A stretch of DNA of 64,000 bases, taken from assembly GCF_034120055.1 (NCBI RefSeq), contig NZ_CP139368.1, positions 620,001 to 684,000 of the forward strand, given 5' to 3'. Below the pieces are notes generated by a model. It did no database searches and was not told where the DNA came from. It saw only the letters and a program-made list of their open reading frames with translations. The translations under genes and the position numbers were made by a program. This stretch comes from Microbacterium rhizosphaerae. GTDB lineage: Bacteria > Actinomycetota > Actinomycetes > Actinomycetales > Microbacteriaceae. Below are positions 1 through 7,180 of the stretch, in pieces. The first letter of the stretch is position 1, and each line of letters starts with the position of its first letter.

Positions 1-330
1 CAAAAGTCGGCCACTGCGCTGAGCGGGTACGTCAAGGATCAAACAGGACGCTACGAGCTGGGAGACGCTGATCTCATGTCACAGGCGTTCTCGCTCGCGG
101 CCCCGCAGGCGGGGAAGCCTCGACTGCGCTGGCCGGGCAATGATGACGACCTGACCGTGAAGTCGATGCGTCCGGGCATCCTCAATATGGCGCAAGGTGT
201 GTTCGCAGCCATCCGGAACCCCGCCGCGCATTCGACTGACGAGATACCCAAGCAGGAAGCACTTGAGCAGCTCGCGACTCTCAGTATTCTTGCCCGGTGG
301 ATCGAGCGGTGCGACCTGGTGAAGACCTGA
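1..330 (+). CDS. TIGR02391/Ymh-family protein, C-terminal part (HEPN-like)
   Basis: The reading frame is open from base 1, so only the last 109 residues are seen; the true start lies before the window. The end of the protein matches the pattern I associate with the TIGR02391 (Hypoth_Ymh) family: a GKPRLRWPGN segment, a 'MRPGILNMAQGVF' helix and then AIRNPAAH. The R-N-P-A-A-H segment (bases 214-231) is an R-x4-H motif of the HEPN superfamily, to which this family is assigned. HEPN proteins are often RNases in toxin-antitoxin and phage-defence loci, but the function of this family is not established. It sits 218 bases ahead of a ParA-HEPN gene pair on the same strand, in DNA less GC-rich than the rest of the window. 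Family call is fairly secure; role is inference. Confidence 0.75.
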   Translation, partial: QKSATALSGYVKDQTGRYELGDADLMSQAFSLAAPQAGKPRLRWPGNDDDLTVKSMRPGILNMAQGVFAAIRNPAAHSTDEIPKQEALEQLATLSILARWIERCDLVKT

Positions 331-548
331 CAATCGTTATCGCTGGTGCTCTCAGCGGCGTGGCGTCAAAGCGTCGGGGCATTCGACTGACTCCGAACTC
401 GGTGCCGTCTACCGGAAGCTGAACCCGATTGGCGTGTCCCTGCGTTAGGTTCTTGACCACGTAGGAAAGCTCTCCCGAACATGGTCGCGATCGCAACGCG
501 GCAGGACCAGAGCTGACTACCCTCGTCGATCTGAGAAATGGGGACGCC

Positions 549-1589
549 GTGGCGAGAGTCATCACGATGTTCAACAACAAGGGCGGCGTTAGCAAGACCA
601 CAACGAGTTTCAACCTTGGTTGGATGCTCGCAGAGCGGGGACACAAGGTGGTCCTGGTTGATGCTGACCCCCAGTGCAACTTGACCGGCATGGTCCTCGA
701 CCTTGCCGGAGAGAGCGCGCTAGAAGAGTTCTACGAGCAGAATCCAGGACGGAACATCCGGTCTGCCCTTGAGCCCGCGTTTCAATCCCGGCCACGTATC
801 GTGGAACCCGTCGACTGTGTCGAAGTGGCCGGCGTGCAGGGGCTATACCTCCTGCCCGGCCACATCGGACTCGCGGAGGACGAGACTTCGCTCGGCATCG
901 CGCAACAGCTCTCAGAGACGATCCAAGCCTTGAAGAATCTGCCGGGCAGCTTTCGATACCTGTTCGACAGGACAGCGGAAAAGTACGATGCCGACTTTGT
1001 AATCGTAGACCTCAGCCCGGGGCTGGGGGCAGTGAATCAGAACCTCGTCGCGACGGCGGACTTTGTTGTTATTCCTGCGAGCCCGGACGTCTTCTCGGTC
1101 ATGGCAATGGAGTCGCTCGCACGCGTATTCCCGCGCTGGAAGAAGTGGGCCCAAAGCGCATCCGAACTGGAAGCATTGCGAAACGCCGACTATCCATTCC
1201 CTGAGCCCACACTCAAATTCCTCGGCACCATCGTTCAGCGTTACCGTCTCCGCTCAGGAGAAGCGACCCAGGGGTTTCAGGAGTTCTTCACGAGCATTGA
1301 TGAGGCTGTTGAGAACACTCTGGCTCCTGCGCTTAGCGATGCAGGCATCTTGCTCGAGGAGAGCGAGTACGAGTCAGCGGGCATCGGATCCAATTACCGG
1401 CTCGCCAGCATCTCGGATTTCAATTCACTCATCACCACCTCGCAGACCGTGCGGAAGCCCGTCTTCGCTCTGACGCAGCAGGACACCGGGCAAGCAGGCG
1501 TGGTCTGGGCTGCGACAGCGTCCGCGATAGAGACCTTCCGACAAGTCTTCACGGAACTTGCCGTACGCGTCGAGTCGCTTACGGCCTGA
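549..1589 (+). CDS. ParA/MinD-family AAA ATPase (island)
   Basis: A 346-aa P-loop ATPase. It has the deviant Walker A motif KGGVSKTT at residues 11-18, the following VVLVDADPQCNLTG segment and a Walker B-like VIVDLSPGLG, all diagnostic of ParA/MinD/Soj ATPases that dimerise on ATP and act on DNA or membranes. It starts with GTG at 549. No parB gene or parS-like repeats follow; instead the stop codon shares one base with the start of a HEPN-like gene, so the two are almost surely translated together. Orphan ParA ATPases of this kind occur in plasmids, integrative elements and defence loci. The lower GC and odd codon use fit transfer. Partition role is possible; a regulatory or defence role with the HEPN partner is my preferred inference. 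Confidence 0.85.
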   Translation: MARVITMFNNKGGVSKTTTSFNLGWMLAERGHKVVLVDADPQCNLTGMVLDLAGESALEEFYEQNPGRNIRSALEPAFQSRPRIVEPVDCVEVAGVQGLYLLPGHIGLAEDETSLGIAQQLSETIQALKNLPGSFRYLFDRTAEKYDADFVIVDLSPGLGAVNQNLVATADFVVIPASPDVFSVMAMESLARVFPRWKKWAQSASELEALRNADYPFPEPTLKFLGTIVQRYRLRSGEATQGFQEFFTSIDEAVENTLAPALSDAGILLEESEYESAGIGSNYRLASISDFNSLITTSQTVRKPVFALTQQDTGQAGVVWAATASAIETFRQVFTELAVRVESLTA

Positions 1590-2191
1590 TGGCTACTTCC
1601 AGGCTGCCCTTCTTTCAGTCGGACGCCCAACGGTCACGTGACCTCGTCGGACTTGGACAGTCAATCGGTCAGCTAACTGTGGGGGCCGTGGACGCGTCCG
1701 ATCTTTTTCGGGGCGCGCTGGTTCAAGCAGTTGCCGCGATGGATCACTACTTCCACGGTGTTGTACTGGACCGGGGGGTCGACATGTTGCTGGGCCGTGC
1801 GGTGATTTCCGGGTTCCACCGCACTATAGGGCTTCAGTTTGGGTCGGTGCGAGACATCGTCACCGCGATCACTCCCGGTGACCAGGAGCTCGAGGCTCGA
1901 AAGCACATCGCAGCCCGACTCGGAAAGGAGACCTTTCAGTCCCCGGACGACATCGCGTCAGCGCTAGCACTCGTGGGCGTCACAGGCGTGTGGAAAACCG
2001 CATTCGGCAACGGTGCAGGTGCCGTGAAGACTTCGCTCGGACTTGTGGTCACTCGACGGAATCGGATCGTCCACCAAGCGGACAGTGATCCATTGAACCC
2101 CGGGGTTGTGACTCCCTTGAGCGCCATTGACGCGTTGGACGCCATCTCTACTGTCGAGTCGACCGTCCAAACGATCGACTCGTACTGCTAA
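1589..2191 (+). CDS. HEPN-like protein coupled to ParA ATPase
   Basis: A 200-aa protein whose ATG at 1589 overlaps the TGA of the ParA-like gene by one base. Residues 40-90 are helical and resemble the first part of HEPN folds (ALVQAVAAMDHYFHG), and residues 157-162 read RNRIVH, an R-x4-H motif inside a predicted helix followed by QAD. This layout fits the RiboL-PSP-HEPN-type group of the HEPN superfamily, whose R-x4-6-H forms a metal-independent RNase site at a dimer interface. I cannot confirm the exact family without a profile search. No antitoxin-like nucleotidyltransferase (MNT) is adjacent, so the ParA ATPase is the likely partner or controller. Lower-GC DNA suggests acquisition by transfer. 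Confidence 0.65.
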   Translation: MATSRLPFFQSDAQRSRDLVGLGQSIGQLTVGAVDASDLFRGALVQAVAAMDHYFHGVVLDRGVDMLLGRAVISGFHRTIGLQFGSVRDIVTAITPGDQELEARKHIAARLGKETFQSPDDIASALALVGVTGVWKTAFGNGAGAVKTSLGLVVTRRNRIVHQADSDPLNPGVVTPLSAIDALDAISTVESTVQTIDSYC

Positions 2192-2328
2192 CTGCCGCCG
2201 CGCGAACCCTACGCGATTCTTGGGCTCTTGCGGGGGTGCGCGACCTTTACAAGTTGTTGGCAAACGATGAACAACGTCGATCGGAAATAGCTGGATCACA
2301 TCGGAGGAGAACCACGCCTCGCCTCGAT

Positions 2329-3951
2329 CTAGGCCGAGGTATGAACTCGCGCTAACTCTGCAGCCACTGCCGAGCGAGCGTTGGCGATGATCTGGGCGCG
2401 AGCGTCACGAGCCGTGTCCTGACTGGCCATAGCCTTGGAGACCAGTTGATCCGTGGCGCGCAGTATTTCGACAAGTTCGTCCGCGGGTAGCGCGGGTTGG
2501 ATCGCCAAGATGTTGGCACTGCCTGTGTACCAGCACTGAGCGACCCCGTCCGCACCACGTATGGCGGAAGCGATGTCACTTGTTTGAGCCGCGGGGCCGT
2601 CACCCTCGAGTAGTCGCAAACCCCACGCCGCCGGAGCGAGCTCTATCTCCCAATCTGCTCCGTGCAGGTTGTCCTGTCCGCCGCGCACGTCGGTAATCCA
2701 GTTCGGCCAGTCGTTACGGATCTTCGCCGCGTCCGCGGTCCGAACGTCGGCCGACCGTCGTTGAAGCTCCGCCTCCCTTCTCGATGCCTCGAGCTGGCTT
2801 TCCACAAGATGTTCAACAGCCATCAACGCGGCCGCCAGAGCTTCGACATCTTGCCCGGCGGCGCCCGCTGTTGCCAGAGGCCTGCTCACGCGGACTGTGC
2901 CATCTTGGTAAACGGACCACGAGATGTCCTCGACGGTGGGCAGCATGCGCTCGAGCCCTCGGGCCCAATCGTCATATTGATCGGGGGGCGGAACGTTGGC
3001 GACCACGAACGTAGTCGCCAACTGCGTCGAATACATTTCGGTGACGTCCGCTGACGCGATGAACGAAGGGCCTTCCGTCGTACGCTCTCGCCGTGCTTTG
3101 ATGGCGGCTCGTCGGCGACGATCTTGAACCCACGTTACGGTCGCCGACTCGTATCCCGTTACCCATGCGAACACGAACGCTCGGGCGCGTGAGACGTCCT
3201 CGTCGTCAAACACATCGCTGCCGCGGTCTCGGCGAAGCGCGGAGAACCATTCCGCCTCGCCGACATCACCGACGAACGCGGCGGCGTCGAGGGCACTCTG
3301 AAGATGGGCGATACTTTCGTGCGCTGACTTGTCGAGCGCGTCATGACGGACGAAGCCTGGGCGCGACGGACGCAGGCGCCGCCACCGGGTCAATGCCGCC
3401 TCGTACGCATCGACGAGGTGGTCGATACAGGCGCCCAGATTCTCGGCTTCGTATGCTTGGTCCGCTAGCACGAACAAGCGCCGTATCTCGTCATCCGATA
3501 TTGCGTCGGCCAGCGCAACGGTTCGAACGTCCATCGCAAACTGTGCCTCGAGCAGACCGACAACGAAGACCTCAGCGGCGTTCGCCCAGCCGGGCAGTGC
3601 GTCACGATCAGGCTCGAGACCGTCGTGCTGGGCCGCGTTCCGCGCCTTTCGAAGCGAACGTATATCTGGGAGCACGGTGGGCGCCCATTTCAGGCTCTGG
3701 TCATTTCTCAGCCGTGAAATCATGTCATCGACTTTGAGTGAGATCGCTATGCCGCGCGCGGACGCAGCTAGAGCCACTGCCCGTTCGACTACAGCGTCCA
3801 ACGCGACGATCGCTGCCCCACGCCGATAGGGACCAGCAGTCCGAGTCCGATGCAACGCTTCCTCGAGTCCCAAGCGGATCGCCAGGAGCTGTCGAACGTC
3901 ATGAGGCAATGGTTGGCTGTCGCTCATGAAGTGATTCTGGCCTGTCCACAT
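2329..3951 (-). CDS. 540-aa protein of unknown function with HEPN-like R-x4-H motif
   Basis: I do not recognise this protein as a whole. It is 540 aa, soluble, mostly helical, with no signal peptide or membrane segment. Residues 40-110 look like a HEPN-type helical bundle ending in RKARNAAQH, giving an R-x4-H motif at 104-109, followed by DG as in many HEPN proteins. Residues 150-300 are rich in short helices; residues 300-440 hold a mixed region (FVVANVPPPDQYDDW) and the end is again helical. It faces the ParA-HEPN pair (convergent, 137 bases apart). The start is uncertain: the first ATG is at 3951, directly after an AGGAG with no spacing, and a second ATG at 3927 (MSDSQP) is equally plausible. 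Composition matches the island, not the rest of the window. Confidence 0.6.
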   Translation of the reverse strand: MWTGQNHFMSDSQPLPHDVRQLLAIRLGLEEALHRTRTAGPYRRGAAIVALDAVVERAVALAASARGIAISLKVDDMISRLRNDQSLKWAPTVLPDIRSLRKARNAAQHDGLEPDRDALPGWANAAEVFVVGLLEAQFAMDVRTVALADAISDDEIRRLFVLADQAYEAENLGACIDHLVDAYEAALTRWRRLRPSRPGFVRHDALDKSAHESIAHLQSALDAAAFVGDVGEAEWFSALRRDRGSDVFDDEDVSRARAFVFAWVTGYESATVTWVQDRRRRAAIKARRERTTEGPSFIASADVTEMYSTQLATTFVVANVPPPDQYDDWARGLERMLPTVEDISWSVYQDGTVRVSRPLATAGAAGQDVEALAAALMAVEHLVESQLEASRREAELQRRSADVRTADAAKIRNDWPNWITDVRGGQDNLHGADWEIELAPAAWGLRLLEGDGPAAQTSDIASAIRGADGVAQCWYTGSANILAIQPALPADELVEILRATDQLVSKAMASQDTARDARAQIIANARSAVAAELARVHTSA

Positions 3952-4241
3952 CTCCTATCGGGGAAGAGCAACGGTCGAGCTCCGGCAAGCAGGTTCTTGG
4001 CGTACATCGAAGGGTCCACTACAGCGCACCCGAACCGCCACGCATCGGCACCTCATGAACCCGGGGGACGAGACGTGCGTTTACCCGGTACGGTGAGATG
4101 CCCGATGACGGGACGCCTGCTGCAACTCGATCCGAGCGCTCACCACGTGGCCGCCGAAAGGCCATGGGCCGAAGGCCGCGAGTATCCAGGAGGACGCGTG
4201 AAGAAGATAGTCCTCGGAAGCGAGACAACGTCAAATGAACG
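3952..4241. other. Probable island-to-core transition, no clear gene
   Basis: No convincing gene. The open frames here have poor codon structure. Composition is intermediate between the less GC-rich segment to the left and the GC-rich core to the right, which begins at about 4240. I looked for a tRNA 3' end or a direct repeat marking an attachment site and saw none; the left end of the element lies outside the window, so a repeat pair could not be tested. Confidence 0.4.
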
Positions 4242-4379
4242 TCAGGGACGGTACTGGTCGCGCGGCTGCTCGTAAAGCTTGCGCGCCGACGGGTCGGCGT
4301 TGCGGCCGCCGTGCAGCGCACCGCCGACCTGTGTGATGACGGCCTCGGCGTCGCATCCTCTGACAGCGCAAGTAGTCAC
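4242..4379 (-). CDS. Possible small protein or gene fragment, 45 aa
   Basis: A GTG-started frame of 45 codons reading MTTCAVRGCDAEAV then ITQVGGALHGGRN and ending EQPRDQYRP. The residue mix looks like a real protein, the third codon positions are G/C-rich as in the core genome, and the frame ends just where the less GC-rich segment begins. It is not in frame with the VOC gene upstream. It could be a short real gene transcribed with the VOC gene, or the 3' remnant of a gene cut by island insertion. I do not recognise the family, and no strong ribosome site precedes the GTG. Confidence 0.35.
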   Translation of the reverse strand: MTTCAVRGCDAEAVITQVGGALHGGRNADPSARKLYEQPRDQYRP

Positions 4380-4402
4380 GGTCCAAAAGTACCCGCAGTG
4401 GG

Positions 4403-4807
4403 TCAGTGGGCGTCGCGGGGAGGGTTGTAGGCGAACTCGATGCGGATGCCGTTGGCGTCCTCGACGAAGGATGCGTAGTACCGGTCGTTGAACCGCGGAT
4501 AGAGCTTGGGGTCGCGCACCGCGATCCAGCCCGCATCCAGAGCGATGCCGTGCAGTCGATCGACCTCCTCGGGCGACGCGATGTCGAACGCGAGGTGCTG
4601 CCAGCCGACCCGCCCGTGTACGTGCGGCCCGGTGCCGGGCTCGCGCGGGGGCCGCAAGATCAGCTCCGTCTGCGTGCCGTTGCTCCACGAGACGCCCACC
4701 TCGGCGTCATGCCGGATGTAGCCGAGCGCCGTGAGCACCGGATCCCACTGTGCGATCGCCGACGGGACGTCTTCGACGGTGAGTCCGAGGTGGTCGATAA
4801 GGGCCAT
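4403..4807 (-). CDS. VOC (glyoxalase/bleomycin-resistance) family protein
   Basis: A 134-aa single-module VOC protein. The expected metal ligands are visible: His6 in LIDHLGLTV, a His in GWQHLAFDI at mid-protein, and a Glu in the closing FVEDANGIRIEFA strand. These enzymes use a divalent metal for isomerisation, dioxygenation or thiol transfer, or bind drugs; the substrate cannot be read from sequence. The start at 4807 is supported by a TAGACT box (complement of 4814-4819) six bases ahead of the ATG, the leaderless pattern common in this window. It is the first clearly core-like gene after the island-like segment. Confidence 0.85.
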   Translation of the reverse strand: MALIDHLGLTVEDVPSAIAQWDPVLTALGYIRHDAEVGVSWSNGTQTELILRPPREPGTGPHVHGRVGWQHLAFDIASPEEVDRLHGIALDAGWIAVRDPKLYPRFNDRYYASFVEDANGIRIEFAYNPPRDAH

Positions 4808-4850
4808 CCGGCGAGTCTAGGGGCCGAGCCGCATCCGGGATGATGAACGG

Positions 4851-5237
4851 ATGGAGTCGTGGGAGATGCGCGAGTGGCACGCCGAGTTCCTCGACGCCTG
4901 CAACCGGCACGACCTCGATGCCGTCCGTGAATTCATCGACCCGGCCGTGCGCCGAGCCCACTTGCCGGCCGGGGCGGACGCCTGGATCGCCGACCTTGAG
5001 GACCTCTTCCGAGGCTTCCCGGACTGGCGGTGGAAGCGCATCCACATCCTCGTCGAGGACGACCGCCTCGCCGTCCACCTGCGCGGGAGCGGCACGCACC
5101 ACGGCGCGTACCTGGGAATCGCCGCGACCCGTCGGCACATCAACGTGGCCGAGTTCGCGATCTACCGTGTCGCGAAAGGTCGCATCGTCGAGTACTCCAG
5201 CCTCGCGGAGGACGTCGGGGCGCAGCTCAGGCCGTGA
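4851..5237 (+). CDS. SnoaL-like (NTF2-fold) ester cyclase family protein
   Basis: A 128-aa protein of the NTF2-like fold. It opens with a long helix (EMREWHAEFLDACNRHDLDAV), followed by a segment with FRGFPDWRWKRIHILVEDDRLAVHLRGSGTH-type strands, typical of SnoaL-like polyketide cyclase relatives; FPD-W is the usual family signature. Members bind small hydrophobic molecules and include cyclases, isomerases and proteins of unknown role, so no substrate is claimed. It lies divergent from the VOC gene, and its 3' end overlaps the 3' end of the MntR-type gene by 11 bases on opposite strands. Confidence 0.75.
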   Translation: MESWEMREWHAEFLDACNRHDLDAVREFIDPAVRRAHLPAGADAWIADLEDLFRGFPDWRWKRIHILVEDDRLAVHLRGSGTHHGAYLGIAATRRHINVAEFAIYRVAKGRIVEYSSLAEDVGAQLRP

Positions 5238-5862
5238 GCCACACGGCATCGGCCGCGGAGGCCGGGATCTGCGCCTCGACGCCGTCGAGCGCATAACGCG
5301 CCGGGCCGAGCACGCGGACCGTGCGCCCGACGACGAGTCCGGCGCGATCGAACTCGCGCAGAAGCTCGGGATCGCGATCGCTCACGCGCAGCACGCGGCC
5401 CTCGTGACCCTCGCTGGCGTTGCCGAGCAGCACGAAGTCCTCGCGGTGCACCTGGCCGTCGGCATCCGGGATCGCATCGCCGTGCGGGTCGAAGCGCGGC
5501 CGCCCGAGCCGCTCGTCGATGCCTTCGAGCAGGCGGTCGCTGAGCACGTGCTCGAGCACCTCCGCCTCGTCGTGCACCTCGTCCCACGTGTAGCCGAACT
5601 CGCGCACGAGCCAGGTCTCGACGAGCCGGTGGCGGCGCACGATCTCCGCCGCGCGGCGCTCTCCGGTCTCGCTCAGCGCGATCGGACCGTACGGGCGGTG
5701 GCTGACCAGTCCCTGCGCCGCGAGCTTCTGCACCATCTCGGTCACGCTCGACGGTGCGAGTCCGAGCTCGGCGGCCAGCTGGGAGGGGGTGATGCTCTCG
5801 CTCTGCCACTCGGTGTGGTGGTAGATGGTCTTCAGGTAGTCGTCGACCGCGGGCGAGGGCAC
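5227..5862 (-). CDS. mntR: DtxR/MntR-family metal-dependent repressor
   Basis: A 211-aa regulator with the DtxR layout: winged HTH at residues 5-65 (QLAAELGLAPSSVTEMVQKL recognition region), a metal-binding dimerisation domain with the His/Glu-rich EVHDEAEVLEHVLSD segment at about 95-110, and a C-terminal SH3-like FeoA domain. Such repressors sense Mn(II) or Fe(II) and block uptake genes. The neighbour 17 bases downstream on the same strand is an Nramp transporter whose promoter has two palindromic boxes, so Mn sensing is the likely role; IdeR-like iron sensing cannot be excluded by sequence alone. It begins with GTG; a TAGCCT box lies six bases ahead (complement of 5869-5874), consistent with leaderless translation. 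Confidence 0.85.
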   Translation of the reverse strand: MPSPAVDDYLKTIYHHTEWQSESITPSQLAAELGLAPSSVTEMVQKLAAQGLVSHRPYGPIALSETGERRAAEIVRRHRLVETWLVREFGYTWDEVHDEAEVLEHVLSDRLLEGIDERLGRPRFDPHGDAIPDADGQVHREDFVLLGNASEGHEGRVLRVSDRDPELLREFDRAGLVVGRTVRVLGPARYALDGVEAQIPASAADAVWLTA

Positions 5863-5878
5863 GATGTCAGGCTACCCG

Positions 5879-7120
5879 TCACGTGAACGTCAGAAAGAGC
5901 AGCACCGCGTTGAGCCCGATGAGGAAGACGGATGCCGCGACCCCCAGCAGCGACGTCGTGATGGTGTTGCGGAATCGTCCGAGCCGCGCGGTCAGCACGA
6001 CGAGCGGGATGAGCGCGAACGGGATGCCGAACGACAGCACGACCTGGCTGAGGACGAGGGCGAGCGTCGGGTCGATGCCGAGCCCGAGGATGACGAGCGC
6101 CGGGATGAGCGTCACGAGCCGCCGCGCGAGCAGCGGCACGCGGATGTGCAGGAGGCCGTGCATGATCTCCGCCCCCGCGTAGGCGCCGACCGACGTGCTG
6201 GCGAGGCCGCTCGCCAGCAGCCCGATCGCGAAGATCGTGGCGACCGCCGGCCCGACCCCGTCGCGCAGGGCCGCGTAGGCGCCCTCGAGGGTCGCGGTCC
6301 CCGGCACGCCGGCGAGGTTCGCGGCCGCGAGCAGCAGGATGCACAGATTCACCGTTCCGGCGATGGTCAGCGCGATCGTGACGTCCCAGCGGGTCGCGCG
6401 CAGGAGCCGCTCCGGGGTCACGGTCGTGCCGGCGAAGCGATCGCGCGTGAGCGCGGAGTGCGCGTAGATCGCATGGGGCATGATCGTGGCACCGAGGATG
6501 GATGCGGCGAGCAGCACCGAGTCGGGCCCGTCGAACCGCGGCACGAGCCCGTGCACGACGCTCGCGGCATCCGGCGGAGCCACGAACACGCCGAACGCGA
6601 AGCCGAATCCGATGATCGCCACGAGCCCGATGACGACGAACTCGAACGTGCGGGCGCCCCGTCGCGACTGGACGAGAAGCAGCGCCATCGAGACGACCCC
6701 GGTGATCACGCCCCCGGCCAGCAGCGGGATGCGGAACAGCAGGTTGAGGGCGACGGCCCCGCCGATCACCTCTGCGATGTCGGTCGCCATCGCGACGAGC
6801 TCCGCCTGGAGCCAGTACGCCCGCCGGCCCCAGGGATTGCGGATGCGGCGCCCCATCGCCTGCGGAAGGCTTTCGCCCGTGATGAGCCCGAGCTTCGCGG
6901 AGAGGTACTGGACGAGCCAGGCGATGAGGTTCGCGAGGACGACCACCCACACCAGCAGGTAGCCGAACTGCGAACCGGCGGTCATGTTGCTGGCGACGTT
7001 GCCCGGGTCGATGTAGGCCACCCCGGCGACGAGCGCAGGCCCGAGGAGCCACGCGGCGCGTCGCGTCGTCGCGGGCTTCGCGGGCGCGCCGCGGCGGATC
7101 TCGGGAGCCGTTTTCGGCAT
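5879..7120 (-). CDS. mntH: Nramp-family manganese transporter
   Basis: A 413-aa membrane protein, the usual length for bacterial MntH. The metal-site motif DPGN is present in the first membrane helix (AYIDPGNVASN) and the matching MPHAIYAHS motif in helix 6; about 11 membrane segments can be traced. It imports Mn(II) (and possibly Fe(II)) with protons across the plasma membrane. The start at 7120 lies inside a palindromic MntR-like box and is preceded by TACGAT (complement of 7127-7132) six bases away, so the transcript is probably leaderless and the operator covers the start site. The frame stays open far upstream but that part is antisense to the methyltransferase gene and is rejected. Confidence 0.9.
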   Translation of the reverse strand: MPKTAPEIRRGAPAKPATTRRAAWLLGPALVAGVAYIDPGNVASNMTAGSQFGYLLVWVVVLANLIAWLVQYLSAKLGLITGESLPQAMGRRIRNPWGRRAYWLQAELVAMATDIAEVIGGAVALNLLFRIPLLAGGVITGVVSMALLLVQSRRGARTFEFVVIGLVAIIGFGFAFGVFVAPPDAASVVHGLVPRFDGPDSVLLAASILGATIMPHAIYAHSALTRDRFAGTTVTPERLLRATRWDVTIALTIAGTVNLCILLLAAANLAGVPGTATLEGAYAALRDGVGPAVATIFAIGLLASGLASTSVGAYAGAEIMHGLLHIRVPLLARRLVTLIPALVILGLGIDPTLALVLSQVVLSFGIPFALIPLVVLTARLGRFRNTITTSLLGVAASVFLIGLNAVLLFLTFT

Positions 7121-7128
7121 GCCGAAAT
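7111..7128. promoter_or_regulatory. MntR-type operator box 1, over the mntH start
   Basis: TTTCGGCATGCCGAAA at 7112-7127 is a perfect 16-bp palindrome of the type described for DtxR/MntR-family Mn boxes in actinobacteria. It contains the mntH ATG and touches the -10 box, so a bound repressor would block RNA polymerase at the start site. Confidence 0.75.
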
Positions 7129-7132
7129 CGTA
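7127..7132 (-). promoter_or_regulatory. mntH -10 box, leaderless
   Basis: TACGAT on the minus strand ends six bases before the ATG at 7120. Transcription would begin at or next to the A of the start codon. Confidence 0.6.
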
Positions 7133-7139
7133 CGCCGGT

Positions 7140-7155
7140 TTTCGGGCTGCCGAAA
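7140..7155. promoter_or_regulatory. MntR-type operator box 2
   Basis: TTTCGGGCTGCCGAAA is a near-copy of box 1 with one imperfect central pair, centred 28 bases away. It overlaps the expected -35 position of mntH and lies 25 bases ahead of the divergent methyltransferase gene, so it might also touch that promoter. Confidence 0.65.
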
Positions 7156-7180
7156 CCGGCCGGGTGGATACCCTGGGCCG

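Noticed and set aside
549..2191. Plasmid-type parAB partition operon
   Set aside because: The second gene does not look like ParB, and no parS-like repeats are seen nearby.
3850..4275. A plus-strand 141-codon frame
   Set aside because: It starts antisense within the 540-aa gene, has no domain character and no ribosome site.
3952..4402. tRNA gene or attachment site at the island edge
   Set aside because: I looked for a cloverleaf, a CCA end and direct repeats and found none on either strand.
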